Origin: an uncultured Saprospiraceae bacterium
GTDB lineage: Bacteria; Bacteroidota; Bacteroidia; Chitinophagales; Saprospiraceae
Direction: 5' to 3'
DNA length: 64,000 bases
Assembly: GCA_937951615.1 (NCBI GenBank)
Contig: CALFBH010000026.1
Span: 1-64,000, forward strand
Shown: in pieces, positions 46,668 through 54,483 of the stretch
How positions within the stretch are numbered: the first letter of the stretch is position 1
Layout of the letters: the number at the start of each line of letters is the position of its first letter
Position numbers and translations under genes: made by a program
Notes under the pieces: model-generated
What the model was told of the DNA's origin: nothing
Database searches by the model: none
What the model saw: only the letters and a program-made list of their open reading frames with translations

Positions 46668-49600
46668 ATGAGCAAAAGCAAAAAGCACAAAAGAAAAGAA
46701 TCGGCAAAACCAACTGGAAAAGCAACAACAAAAGCTATTCCCGAATATAAAGGAAAGCTATCCCTTGTCATTCCATGCTATAACGAAAGCGAGCGAGTAA
46801 ACCTACTAGTCGGCGCCCTCCAAAACTTCGAACGCAAGTGGCGAGGAAGCTATGAAGTCATCATAGTAGATGACGGCAGCTCAGACGACACCCTGGAGAA
46901 AATCAAAGCCGCCATCAATAATAAACTCTCCAATCCAGACCTCGTCCAAGTCATTCCACTAGAGAAAAATGCCGGCAAAGGAAATGCCCTCAGCAAAGGA
47001 GTGGCAGCAGCAAGCGGAGACGCCATCCTCACCCTCGATGCAGACATGGCCACCGACCCACTCGAACTCGGCAACTGGCTCAGACAATTGCCAAACAATA
47101 CTTTTCCCGATAATGAAATCCTGATTGGCTCCCGTGAGCATAAAGACTCCAAGGTAAAAGGTGAACCCATGCGTCGTGTGATGGGCGTAGTATTCAATTT
47201 TTTTATACAATTATTCACCTCACTGACCCATAAAGATACCCAATGCGGTTTCAAGCTTTATCCAGCTAAAATCGCTAAAGAACTATTCGCCGGGCTACGA
47301 GTAAAAGGCTGGGCGCATGATGTAGAGTTGCTCTATAAAGCTGATCTTGCCAGTATTCCAGTACGCTCTATGTCCATTACCTGGAAAGACGTTGCCGGCA
47401 CAAAAATATCGCCACTGAAAGACAGCTTCAAAATGTTTTTTCAGGCATTATTTATCTCCTTTTTCGTGAAATGGGAATGGTTTGTGAAAAAGCCACTGGC
47501 AAGCGTATTCGGTAAAAAAGAAACCAAACATGCGGGCGGCAAAACTGAACACCCAATCTTCCGATTCCTCTTCGTTTTTCTAGCTGCCTTCCTACTCATC
47601 CTCATGCCCTCCATCAGTTCTGATTATGGCGTGACGGGCGACGAACACACGCAGCGCGTCTATGGCGATAAACTACTCAAACATAAAGTCACGGACGGAG
47701 AAGACGAGAGTTACCTCCAATGGAAAAACCTAAAATACTATGGTGGTCTGTTTGACTACATGACTTCCCGACTCAATCCGCCTGCCGACCCTAATTCGCC
47801 TTATCGCGTAGATGCACAAGGCAAGGCGCACCCCGAACATGAAGAACCAGGTTTCCAAGCACCTAATCGACGGTTTGGAGATATTTACGACTTCCGACAT
47901 CTGATCAATTCGCTCATTGGCTTTCTGATGATCTTGTTTGCAGGATTGCTGGCAAAAGAAGTGACGGGCAGTTGGCGCGTGGCTTTTCTGACTTTGTTGT
48001 TCCTCGCTTTGTCGCCACGTATTTTCGGACATTCGATGAACAATCCGAAAGACATTCCATTTGCGGCAGCCTTCATATTTACCTTGTATTATATTTTCAA
48101 ATTTGTCAAACAATTGCCCAATCCTGGCAAAAAAAGTATCGCGCTGCTTGCAGTCGGTATAGCTGCGGCTATCAATGTGCGGGTAGGTGGACTACTCCTC
48201 ATTGCTTACCTCGGCTTATTTACTGGCGTCGCTTATTTGTGGAAACCAGAATTGCGGGCAAAATTGAAAGATGTCAAGCATCTGGCTAAAATTGCGGGCA
48301 TTGGTCTGCTGATTTCCGTACTGGGGTATTTGGGTGGGCAAATCTTTTGGCCCTGGGCGCGACAAGCTCCTTTTTCCAATCCACTGGTCGCTCTCGGCGA
48401 GATGGAAAGCTTCGATACGGCGATACAAATTCTCTTTGAAGGCAAACGCATCTGGTCGGATGTTGTTCCCTGGTATTATATTCCAAAATGGATGGCAATT
48501 GGTTCGCCGATCTTCTTTTTGATTGGCTTAGTGCTGGCAGTTGTTTTATTTGTGATATTGCGTAAAAGTATTAGTACACTGGTATTTGCGCTGATGCTCT
48601 TTGCAGGCGTTTTTCCCATTGCTTATGCTGTCGCTAAAGAATCTTCTTTATACGATGGAATGCGACACTTTTTGTTTGTCTATCCCATCTTCGCAGTAGT
48701 AGCTGCCTGGGGTTGGAGTATGCTGGTCGATGTATTTAAAACAAATAAAATCGGCAAATACGCAGTAGGTCTTGTGCTAGCTGGCTTACTCGCCTTGCCC
48801 GCTATTTTTATGGTCAAAAACCATCCTTATCAATACGTCTATTTCAATGAAATATTTGGTGGCGTAGATAAGGCTTACGCCAATTATGAAACCGATTATT
48901 GGATGACTTCGATGAAAGGTCTGACGGATTGGTTTATCGAGAATGTACCAGAAGCGAAGCAGGGCTGGGAAATGGTTCAAGCTGGAAAATCGCCGGAAGA
49001 AATCAAAGCACAACTTCCACAACTCATCGTGGCGAGTAATTGCGGGGAACCCGTTGTGCATTACCTGCAAAGGCGTATTCCAAATCTGAAAGTCTACTAC
49101 GTTCGCTATCACGACCGCGAAGAACGTCCCTGGGAATATGGGTTTTGGTATTCCCGTCACCTAGACAAAAGTTATATCGAAAATGCTTGGCCGCCAGCTG
49201 ATATCATCTATGAAGAAAAAATAGGCAATACTACGATTGGCGCGGTCACGAAGCGCAAAGGCAACCATACGCACCTCGGTTATAAGGCGAAGAAAGCAAA
49301 AAATTATGAAGAGGCGATTGGTCATTATCAAACGGCAGTGCAACTTGATTCGAAAAATGAAGGTGCCTGGGTGAGCCTGGCAGAATGTTATCGTGCCATT
49401 GGAGATCATCCAAAAACAAAAGAAGCGATTGACAAGTCGCTTGCCATCAATCCTGAGCACACTACTTCGTTGGGTATTCTGGGTAGTTATTATGTCTCCA
49501 CAGGGGATATGAATAATGCGAAAGCGAGTTTTGAAAAAGCAATAGCAACCAATTATAAGTATAATTTTGCTTACTTCTGGCTGGCACAACTCAATGCACA

Positions 49601-49874
49601 AAGCAATCCAAGAAAAGCACTGGAATATATAGAGTTGCACGATAAGCATGACGGCAATATTCCTTCGGCTTACGACTTAGGTATTCAACTAGCCAAGCAG
49701 CAGGGCAAACGAGCTGCAGGCTTTTATTTTGAAGCGAAGAAAGCATATAGAGGAGGCGATGGACAGACGGCTTTGCAAAAAAATAAACAAGCCTTACAAG
49801 CTGACCCGAATTATGGACCTGCGGTGAAGTTGCAAGAGGTGTTTGATGTTTTATTGGCACAACAGAAAAAATAA
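46668..49874 (+). CDS. Fusion of GT2 glycosyltransferase, GT-C-type membrane transferase and TPR
   Basis: 1068 aa. Residues ~25-255 are a GT2 domain of the dolichol-phosphate-mannose synthase type: SLVIPCYNE, IIVDDGSSDDT, NAGKGNALSKG, TLDADMATDP. Next comes a multi-pass region with an acidic first loop (GVTGDEHTQRVYG), like GT39/ArnT-type enzymes that use polyprenyl-phosphate sugars. The C-terminus has TPRs (AIGHYQTAVQLDSKNEGAWV; AKASFEKAIATNYKYNFAYF). One chain could thus make the lipid-linked sugar and transfer it to protein or glycan. A methyltransferase gene follows. Confidence 0.85.
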   Translation: MSKSKKHKRKESAKPTGKATTKAIPEYKGKLSLVIPCYNESERVNLLVGALQNFERKWRGSYEVIIVDDGSSDDTLEKIKAAINNKLSNPDLVQVIPLEKNAGKGNALSKGVAAASGDAILTLDADMATDPLELGNWLRQLPNNTFPDNEILIGSREHKDSKVKGEPMRRVMGVVFNFFIQLFTSLTHKDTQCGFKLYPAKIAKELFAGLRVKGWAHDVELLYKADLASIPVRSMSITWKDVAGTKISPLKDSFKMFFQALFISFFVKWEWFVKKPLASVFGKKETKHAGGKTEHPIFRFLFVFLAAFLLILMPSISSDYGVTGDEHTQRVYGDKLLKHKVTDGEDESYLQWKNLKYYGGLFDYMTSRLNPPADPNSPYRVDAQGKAHPEHEEPGFQAPNRRFGDIYDFRHLINSLIGFLMILFAGLLAKEVTGSWRVAFLTLLFLALSPRIFGHSMNNPKDIPFAAAFIFTLYYIFKFVKQLPNPGKKSIALLAVGIAAAINVRVGGLLLIAYLGLFTGVAYLWKPELRAKLKDVKHLAKIAGIGLLISVLGYLGGQIFWPWARQAPFSNPLVALGEMESFDTAIQILFEGKRIWSDVVPWYYIPKWMAIGSPIFFLIGLVLAVVLFVILRKSISTLVFALMLFAGVFPIAYAVAKESSLYDGMRHFLFVYPIFAVVAAWGWSMLVDVFKTNKIGKYAVGLVLAGLLALPAIFMVKNHPYQYVYFNEIFGGVDKAYANYETDYWMTSMKGLTDWFIENVPEAKQGWEMVQAGKSPEEIKAQLPQLIVASNCGEPVVHYLQRRIPNLKVYYVRYHDREERPWEYGFWYSRHLDKSYIENAWPPADIIYEEKIGNTTIGAVTKRKGNHTHLGYKAKKAKNYEEAIGHYQTAVQLDSKNEGAWVSLAECYRAIGDHPKTKEAIDKSLAINPEHTTSLGILGSYYVSTGDMNNAKASFEKAIATNYKYNFAYFWLAQLNAQSNPRKALEYIELHDKHDGNIPSAYDLGIQLAKQQGKRAAGFYFEAKKAYRGGDGQTALQKNKQALQADPNYGPAVKLQEVFDVLLAQQKK

Positions 49875-49880
49875 ATTTTT

Positions 49881-50015
49881 TAGTCGATGGTCGATAGTCC
49901 ATGGACGATGGATATACACGGCGGTTGAAACCCGCCGCTTTTGCGAACAATTACATGTGTTTCATGTCTTGTCACAAAACTATGGACCATCGACTATCGA
50001 CTATGGACTATGGAC
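49881..50015. repeat. Heptad palindrome with a CGGCGG hairpin centre
   Basis: TAGTCGATGGTCGATAGTCC and mirrored CTATCGACTATGGAC units enclose CGGCGG-TTGAAAC-CCGCCG. It starts seven bases after the glycosyltransferase stop and ends 17 bases before the methyltransferase start. Confidence 0.75.
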
Positions 50016-50031
50016 AAACAGATCAAAGTAG

Positions 50032-50769
50032 ATGGATTTAAAAGAGTTAGAAAATGGGGTAAACCCCGAAATACACTGGTACTACCAATCCAAAAAAGTA
50101 CCCTTGTTTAAGTATTTTAAAAAGCTCTCCAAAGCGCAGGGCAAGCCGCTGACGGTGATTGACTTTGGCTCTGGTTCTGGCTTTTTTGCCATCGAATTAT
50201 TCAAAGCTTTTCCCGATGCCATCAAAGAAGTCCTGCTGGTGGATATTGGTTATACGGATGAAGAATTAGCGACTACAAAAAACGATTCGATTCGCAAACT
50301 GCGCTACATCCCCGAAGGCGTGACAGACAGCGTAGTGGTGATGATGGATGTACTGGAACATATAGAAGACGACTATGCCATTATGCAGGACATCCGCAAC
50401 CGGCTCGGGGAGAATGCCCACTATTTTATCACCGTCCCGGCATTTATGAGTTTATGGTCGGGGCATGATGTGTTTTTGGGGCATTATCGTCGCTATACTT
50501 TACCTACTTTGCGTAAATTGCTGGACACGAAAGACTGTGCGATTCAAAGTCATTACTACATCTATGGCTGGATATTCCCGCTGGTCTGGCTGATTCGTCG
50601 GATAAAAGGCGGTGGTGCAGAAGAGCAAACGCCCGAAAGCTCAGATATGAAACCAGCCGCCCCACCGATCAATTTTTTATTGAAGAACATCAATATTTTT
50701 GAAATGAATTTCCGTAAGCTGAATAAATTGTGCGGGGTGACTTGTGTTTCTGAGGGACGGATTAAGTAA
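50032..50769 (+). CDS. Class I SAM-dependent methyltransferase
   Basis: 245 aa. SAM motif I VIDFGSGSGFFAIEL, an acidic motif II (LLVDIG), and VMMDVLEHIEDD as post-motif, a methyltransf_11/UbiE-like fold. A membrane-associating stretch YGWIFPLVWLIRRI lies near the C-terminus. Its position behind the glycosyltransferase fusion suggests a lipid or glycan substrate, but this is only inference. Confidence 0.82.
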   Translation: MDLKELENGVNPEIHWYYQSKKVPLFKYFKKLSKAQGKPLTVIDFGSGSGFFAIELFKAFPDAIKEVLLVDIGYTDEELATTKNDSIRKLRYIPEGVTDSVVVMMDVLEHIEDDYAIMQDIRNRLGENAHYFITVPAFMSLWSGHDVFLGHYRRYTLPTLRKLLDTKDCAIQSHYYIYGWIFPLVWLIRRIKGGGAEEQTPESSDMKPAAPPINFLLKNINIFEMNFRKLNKLCGVTCVSEGRIK

Positions 50770-50774
50770 CCGAC

Positions 50775-50906
50775 GACGGTTTGGTAAACTTGAGGGCAGC
50801 CATGTGTGAATGGAAAGTTTGCTAAACCTGCCTGAGAAAGGTGGGGGGTAGTGGAAGGTTTAGCAAACTCGCTGCGCACGAAGCCTATGCGCAAGTTTAC
50901 GAAACC
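50775..50906. repeat. Double-hairpin repeat, copy 1
   Basis: Outer arms GGTTTGGTAAACTTG and GCAAGTTTACGAAACC, inner arms AAGTTTGCTAAACCT and AGGTTTAGCAAACT. The same four-part design is at 55837-55946. It lies between the methyltransferase stop and the decayed TPR fragment. Confidence 0.75.
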
Positions 50907-50914
50907 ATTCAGCA

Positions 50915-51319
50915 TTACAAATCTTCCAAAATCCTTTTTACATTACTATAATTCCTTTGAAATTCTACATAAGCCGGATAAGCATCGGTCAGTTCCTGCC
51001 AAAGAGATTTGGCTTGTTCAAAATACTCCTTTGCTTTTTGGCTGTCATTTTTATTCTTATAAAAAACACCAAGTTTAGCATAAGAGATGGCGAGTCCGTT
51101 TTTAAACTGTACATTATTCGGATAGGCATCATAGAGTTGTTTTCCAAGTTCAGAACGTTGTTCATAGAATTTCAAAGCCTTGTCTAATTCTCCAAGTGCG
51201 GCGTGGGTTTCCCCGAGTTTTTCGTAAGAGATGGCGAGTCCGTTTTTAAACTGTACATTATTCGGATAGGCATCATAGAGTTGTTCAAATAATACAGTTT
51301 CATCTTCATAGAATTTCAA
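50915..51319 (-). pseudogene. TPR end of a STAND gene that lost its NTPase core
   Basis: About 134 residues of TPR: units with QLYDAYPNNVQFKNGLAISY appear twice nearly identically, and the C-terminus (ELTDAYPAYVEFQRNYSNVK) matches the end of the STAND protein at 21451-23661. No sound start exists: the frame opens at a TTG where a REP repeat cuts into the first TPR unit. The matching N-terminal part is at 51429-51884. Compared with the paralogue about 375 residues, all of NB-ARC, are missing. Confidence 0.7.
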
Positions 51320-51322
51320 AAA

Positions 51323-51428
51323 ACGGTACTGACAACTTTAGCCGTCAAATAAATTTTATTGAAAATGAAATTCAAATACGCATAAAATTCTCTTTACTTT
51401 CTGCGACGGCTAAAGTCGTCGGTACGGT
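51323..51428. repeat. REP-like inverted pair 4, at the deletion junction
   Basis: Arms near 51323-51346 (one base off, GACAACTTTAGCC) and 51405-51427 with a 58-base A+T-rich loop. It occupies exactly the gap between the EAD gene stop and the truncated TPR frame, where an NB-ARC domain is expected. Confidence 0.8.
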
Positions 51429-51884
51429 TTAGGAAAAGTCTGCTTTGTCTATTTTTTCAATATTATAAATCTTCTCTGCGTTTTGTGTGATGGTTTTTGA
51501 GGTGTTGCTGACCTGATCTCCAATATGCACGTCTCCGCCAGCGGTGATATTGGAATTGGCGACGACATTTTTGCTGTTTTCTATAGACAAGACTGCCTGG
51601 TTGATTTCTTCCTGTATCTCCGGCTGTTCCTGTTGGCTTTTTAGTTCATCCAATAAGTCGAGTATGCCGATGCTGATTTGGTTTCTGGTGAGTGTTGCAT
51701 TTTCATGGCTGACTGTGCCGAGTCGTATCTGTTTCCGAATGTCTGCAAAACGTCCTGACTGGTGAATGACTTCGTCTAGTTTTGGGCTATTTTCGAGCAG
51801 CGTTTGAAGTTTGGAGAGGGCAGGAGGGAGGTCATCATTAGCGATAAGCTGTCTGATGTCTTTGATGGTTTTTTCAATGGTCAT
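51429..51884 (-). CDS. Effector-associated-domain (EAD) protein, N-terminal part of a gutted STAND gene
   Basis: 151 aa from the ATG at 51882-51884. Residues 1-75 are a death-like helical domain of the EAD11 type (IANDDLPPALSKLQTLLEN, IRKQIRLGTVSHENATLTRN, ILDLLDEL). A polar part with GGDVHIGDQV follows, then NIEKIDKADFS and TAA. That last motif is the pre-NB-ARC linker of the 21451 STAND protein (NVEKIDKATF), so the chain stops where the NTPase should begin; the stop touches a REP repeat. It may still act as a free adaptor that binds EAD partners, such as the ROCO protein at the left end. Confidence 0.65.
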   Translation of the reverse strand: MTIEKTIKDIRQLIANDDLPPALSKLQTLLENSPKLDEVIHQSGRFADIRKQIRLGTVSHENATLTRNQISIGILDLLDELKSQQEQPEIQEEINQAVLSIENSKNVVANSNITAGGDVHIGDQVSNTSKTITQNAEKIYNIEKIDKADFS

Positions 51885-51885
51885 G

Positions 51886-51993
51886 ATTTGGTGATTGGTA
51901 AATGGTAAATAGTGGCTTCTCAAATATAGAAATAAAATTTATTAATTACGAATTACGAATACACCAGTTACCAATCACCAATATACCAATCAC
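51886..51993. repeat. GATTGGT/ATTACGAATT short repeats
   Basis: GATTTGGTGATTGGTAAATG on one side and CCAATCACC units on the other, with TTAATTACGAATTACGAAT between. The CCAATCACC side overlaps the purB stop codon. Confidence 0.65.
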
Positions 51994-53345
51994 CTCAGTC
52001 CTACATAATTTCCCGGGGTCACTTGCTTGAGTTCTTCTTTAATGGCATCATCAATATCTAAGGCATCGACGAAGCTGTGGATGTCTGCATCGGTGACGAT
52101 GGCTTTGCCGCGCGTGAGTGCTTTGAGGGCTTCGTAGGGTTGTGGGTAGCCTTCGCGACGGAGGATGTTTTGTATGGCTTCTGCGACGACCATCCAACTA
52201 TTGGCGAGGTCGCTTTGTAGTTTGGCTTCATTGAGCAGGAGTTTGTTTAAGCCTTTTTGTATGGACTTAAAAGCAATGAGTGTGTGGGAGAGTGGGACGC
52301 CTACATTACGTAGTACGGTACTGTCAGTGAGGTCGCGCTGTAGGCGGGAGACGGGGAGTTTGGTGGCGAGGTGCGTGAAGATGGCATTGGCGATACCAAG
52401 ATTGCCTTCTGCATTTTCAAAATCTATTGGATTGACTTTGTGTGGCATGGCAGAAGAGCCAACTTCGCCTTGCACGACTTTTTGCTTGAAATAATCCATT
52501 GAAATATAAGTCCAGATGTCCCGACTTAAATCAAGGAGAATAGTATTGATTCTGCTCAAAGCATGAAACAAAGCTGCCAGATTATCGTAATGTTCAATCT
52601 GTGTGGTGGGATGCGAACGATGTAAACCAAGTCGTTCATTGACAAAATTATCGGCAAAGCCGCGCCAGTCGATACCAGGATAGGTGACGACATGGGCGTT
52701 GAAATTTCCCGTTGCACCACCAAATTTGGCAGAGAAAGGAATGGCTTTGACTTGTTTGATTTGTGCCTGAAGTCGAGCGGTGAAGACTTCAAACTCTTTG
52801 CCGAGTAGAGTAGGGGAGGCCGGTTGCCCGTGTGTGCGGGCTAGCATGGGAACATTTGCCCATTCGCTGACCAATCCGTCTAATTGAGCCATTATTTTTT
52901 CAAAAAAAGGAAAATAGACCGCTGTCAGTCCTTCTTTTAGCGAAAGCGGAGTTGCCGTATTATTGATGTCCTGTGAAGTCAGTGCAAAATGGATAAATTC
53001 CAGATGTTCTTCCAAGCCCAATGCACGAAATTGGTCTTTTAGAAAATACTCGACTGCTTTAACATCATGATTGGTGGTTTTTTCGATGTCTTTGATTTGC
53101 TGTGCCTGTGCTTCGCTAAAGTTACGACCGATGTCGCGCAGTTGTTCAACCTTATTGCGATCAAAACCGTTTAATTGTGGCAAAGGCAATTCGCATAAAG
53201 CGATAAAGTATTCAATTTCAACGTGTACGCGATATTTAATGAGTGCGTATTCCGAAAAATAAGCGGCATATTCCTGCGTTTTACTGTGGTAACGTCCATC
53301 GACGGGCGAAATGGCGGTCAGTGCTGATAAGGTCATCTGTGTCAT
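51990..53345 (-). CDS. purB: Adenylosuccinate lyase
   Basis: 451 aa, close to the E. coli type (456). Signature SSAMPHKVNP with the catalytic flexible loop, TSQDINNTA with the substrate-binding region, and ARTHGQPASPT with the general acid His. It acts twice, in IMP and AMP synthesis. The stop TGA is the first unit of a TGATTGG repeat. No purine genes are next to it. Confidence 0.95.
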   Translation of the reverse strand: MTQMTLSALTAISPVDGRYHSKTQEYAAYFSEYALIKYRVHVEIEYFIALCELPLPQLNGFDRNKVEQLRDIGRNFSEAQAQQIKDIEKTTNHDVKAVEYFLKDQFRALGLEEHLEFIHFALTSQDINNTATPLSLKEGLTAVYFPFFEKIMAQLDGLVSEWANVPMLARTHGQPASPTLLGKEFEVFTARLQAQIKQVKAIPFSAKFGGATGNFNAHVVTYPGIDWRGFADNFVNERLGLHRSHPTTQIEHYDNLAALFHALSRINTILLDLSRDIWTYISMDYFKQKVVQGEVGSSAMPHKVNPIDFENAEGNLGIANAIFTHLATKLPVSRLQRDLTDSTVLRNVGVPLSHTLIAFKSIQKGLNKLLLNEAKLQSDLANSWMVVAEAIQNILRREGYPQPYEALKALTRGKAIVTDADIHSFVDALDIDDAIKEELKQVTPGNYVGLR

Positions 53346-53473
53346 TATTGAATGGTGTGATTGCTAATTTTTGACGAAAGTCGCTAATTTGTCGTAAAAC
53401 TGTGTTTTTTTGTCGTAAAATCTTTATCGAGATTGAAATTTCCGATAAATTCGTAGAAAATAATAATAAAAAT

Positions 53474-54169
53474 ATGAGACGAGATTATTTAAATGAGCAT
53501 GATGATAACCTAGGTCGGCTTGCAGACCCCATTATTCGCAACCATATTATCTGGTCGATGGGTGCTGGTTTGATTCCTATGCCTATTGCAGATGTTGTAG
53601 CCGTGAGTGCTGTTCAGTTGGATATGATTAAGCAAATGAGCCGTGTTTATGGGATTGATTTTGATGAAATGCAGGGAAAAAGTCTGATTACCACGCTTGT
53701 GGGTTCAAGTTTTGCCCGTCTTGGCGCGAGTGCCATTAAATTGATACCGGGCATTGGCTCTGTCATCGGTGGTGTAGCGATGCCTGTCTTGTCTGGTGCT
53801 TCTACTTATGCACTGGGTCAGGTATTCAAACATCATTTTGAAACAGGTGGAACTTTTCTGGATTTTGATGTCAGTCGCTTACGCAAATACTATTCAGAGC
53901 AATTTGAAAAGGGTAAAAAAGTAGCGCAGGATATTAAAGCCGAGGAGGACGAAAAGAAAAAGCAGGCAGAAGCCAAAGCGGAAGAAGAAATGAAAGCGAC
54001 CAAGAAAAAGCGTCCTGCAGCAACGGCAAAAGTTGTGGATGAAGATACGGTAGATAGTATGGATGCGGCGCTACAGAAGTTGCAGGATCTCTCGAAACTG
54101 CGTGATGATGGTGTGATTACGGAGGCTGAATTTCAGAAAATGAAGAAGAAGATGATGGATAAATTTTAA
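53474..54169 (+). CDS. DUF697-like membrane protein with C-terminal SHOCT domain
   Basis: 231 aa from the ATG at 53474; the frame is open upstream but lacks a better start. The N-terminal half has DUF697/YcjF features: NHIIWSMGAGLIPMPIADVV, AVQLDMIKQMSRVYG, and glycine-rich helices (KLIPGIGSVIGGVAMPVLSG). A Lys/Glu-rich coil follows, then a SHOCT module (LQDLSKLRDDGVITEAEFQK). DUF697 often accompanies GTPases; none is adjacent. Divergent from purB and closed by a terminator. Confidence 0.75.
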   Translation: MRRDYLNEHDDNLGRLADPIIRNHIIWSMGAGLIPMPIADVVAVSAVQLDMIKQMSRVYGIDFDEMQGKSLITTLVGSSFARLGASAIKLIPGIGSVIGGVAMPVLSGASTYALGQVFKHHFETGGTFLDFDVSRLRKYYSEQFEKGKKVAQDIKAEEDEKKKQAEAKAEEEMKATKKKRPAATAKVVDEDTVDSMDAALQKLQDLSKLRDDGVITEAEFQKMKKKMMDKF

Positions 54170-54253
54170 AATATTGAGTTGCCCATGAATGTCCACAGGA
54201 TATTCACCCTGCGGGCTTGCTCTTTCACTCTCCGGAAACAATACAGAACGTTG

Positions 54254-54283
54254 AGGTCTCTCTTTTTGGGAGACCTTTTTTTG
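54254..54283 (+). terminator. Rho-independent terminator
   Basis: AGGTCTC/GAGACCT stem with a nine-base loop and a T7 tail, 85 bases past the DUF697 gene stop. Confidence 0.75.
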
Positions 54284-54300
54284 TGGTGTTGCCTCACTAA

Positions 54301-54441
54301 CCGTACTGACGACTTTAGCCGTCAAGTCAAATAGGCTCACCCACCTGCTGTCGCAGTTCACTTCGTCATAAGTCCACTGGACTTATGGTTTTCTTGCAGA
54401 AAACCGCACTACGTTCATGACGGCTAAAGTCGTCGGTACGG
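54301..54441. repeat. REP-like inverted pair 5 with internal palindromes
   Basis: Arms 54301-54323 and 54419-54441 enclose 95 bases that contain two further palindromes, CATAAGTCCACTGGACTTATG and GGTTTTC-TTGCA-GAAAACC. Confidence 0.8.
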
Positions 54442-54461
54442 TCACTATTCACACGTTCAAA

Positions 54462-54483
54462 CGGCGACTGAAGTCGCCGCTAC
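54462..54483. repeat. Single REP hairpin at the photolyase stop
   Basis: CGGCGACT-GA-AGTCGCCG followed by CTACG. On the minus strand the photolyase stop codon TAG is taken from CGTAGCGG of this repeat. Confidence 0.75.

Noticed and set aside
49881-50015. Palindrome as an attenuator of the methyltransferase gene
   Set aside because: It belongs to the heptad repeat family found in many unrelated gaps, so a gene-specific role is not supported.
51323-51428. IS or transposon as the cause of the broken STAND gene
   Set aside because: No terminal repeats of an IS, target duplication or transposase; only a REP pair lies between the two halves.
54180-54253. Possible small RNA before the terminator at 54254
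   Set aside because: No conserved fold or promoter seen; the terminator is explained by the DUF697 gene upstream.
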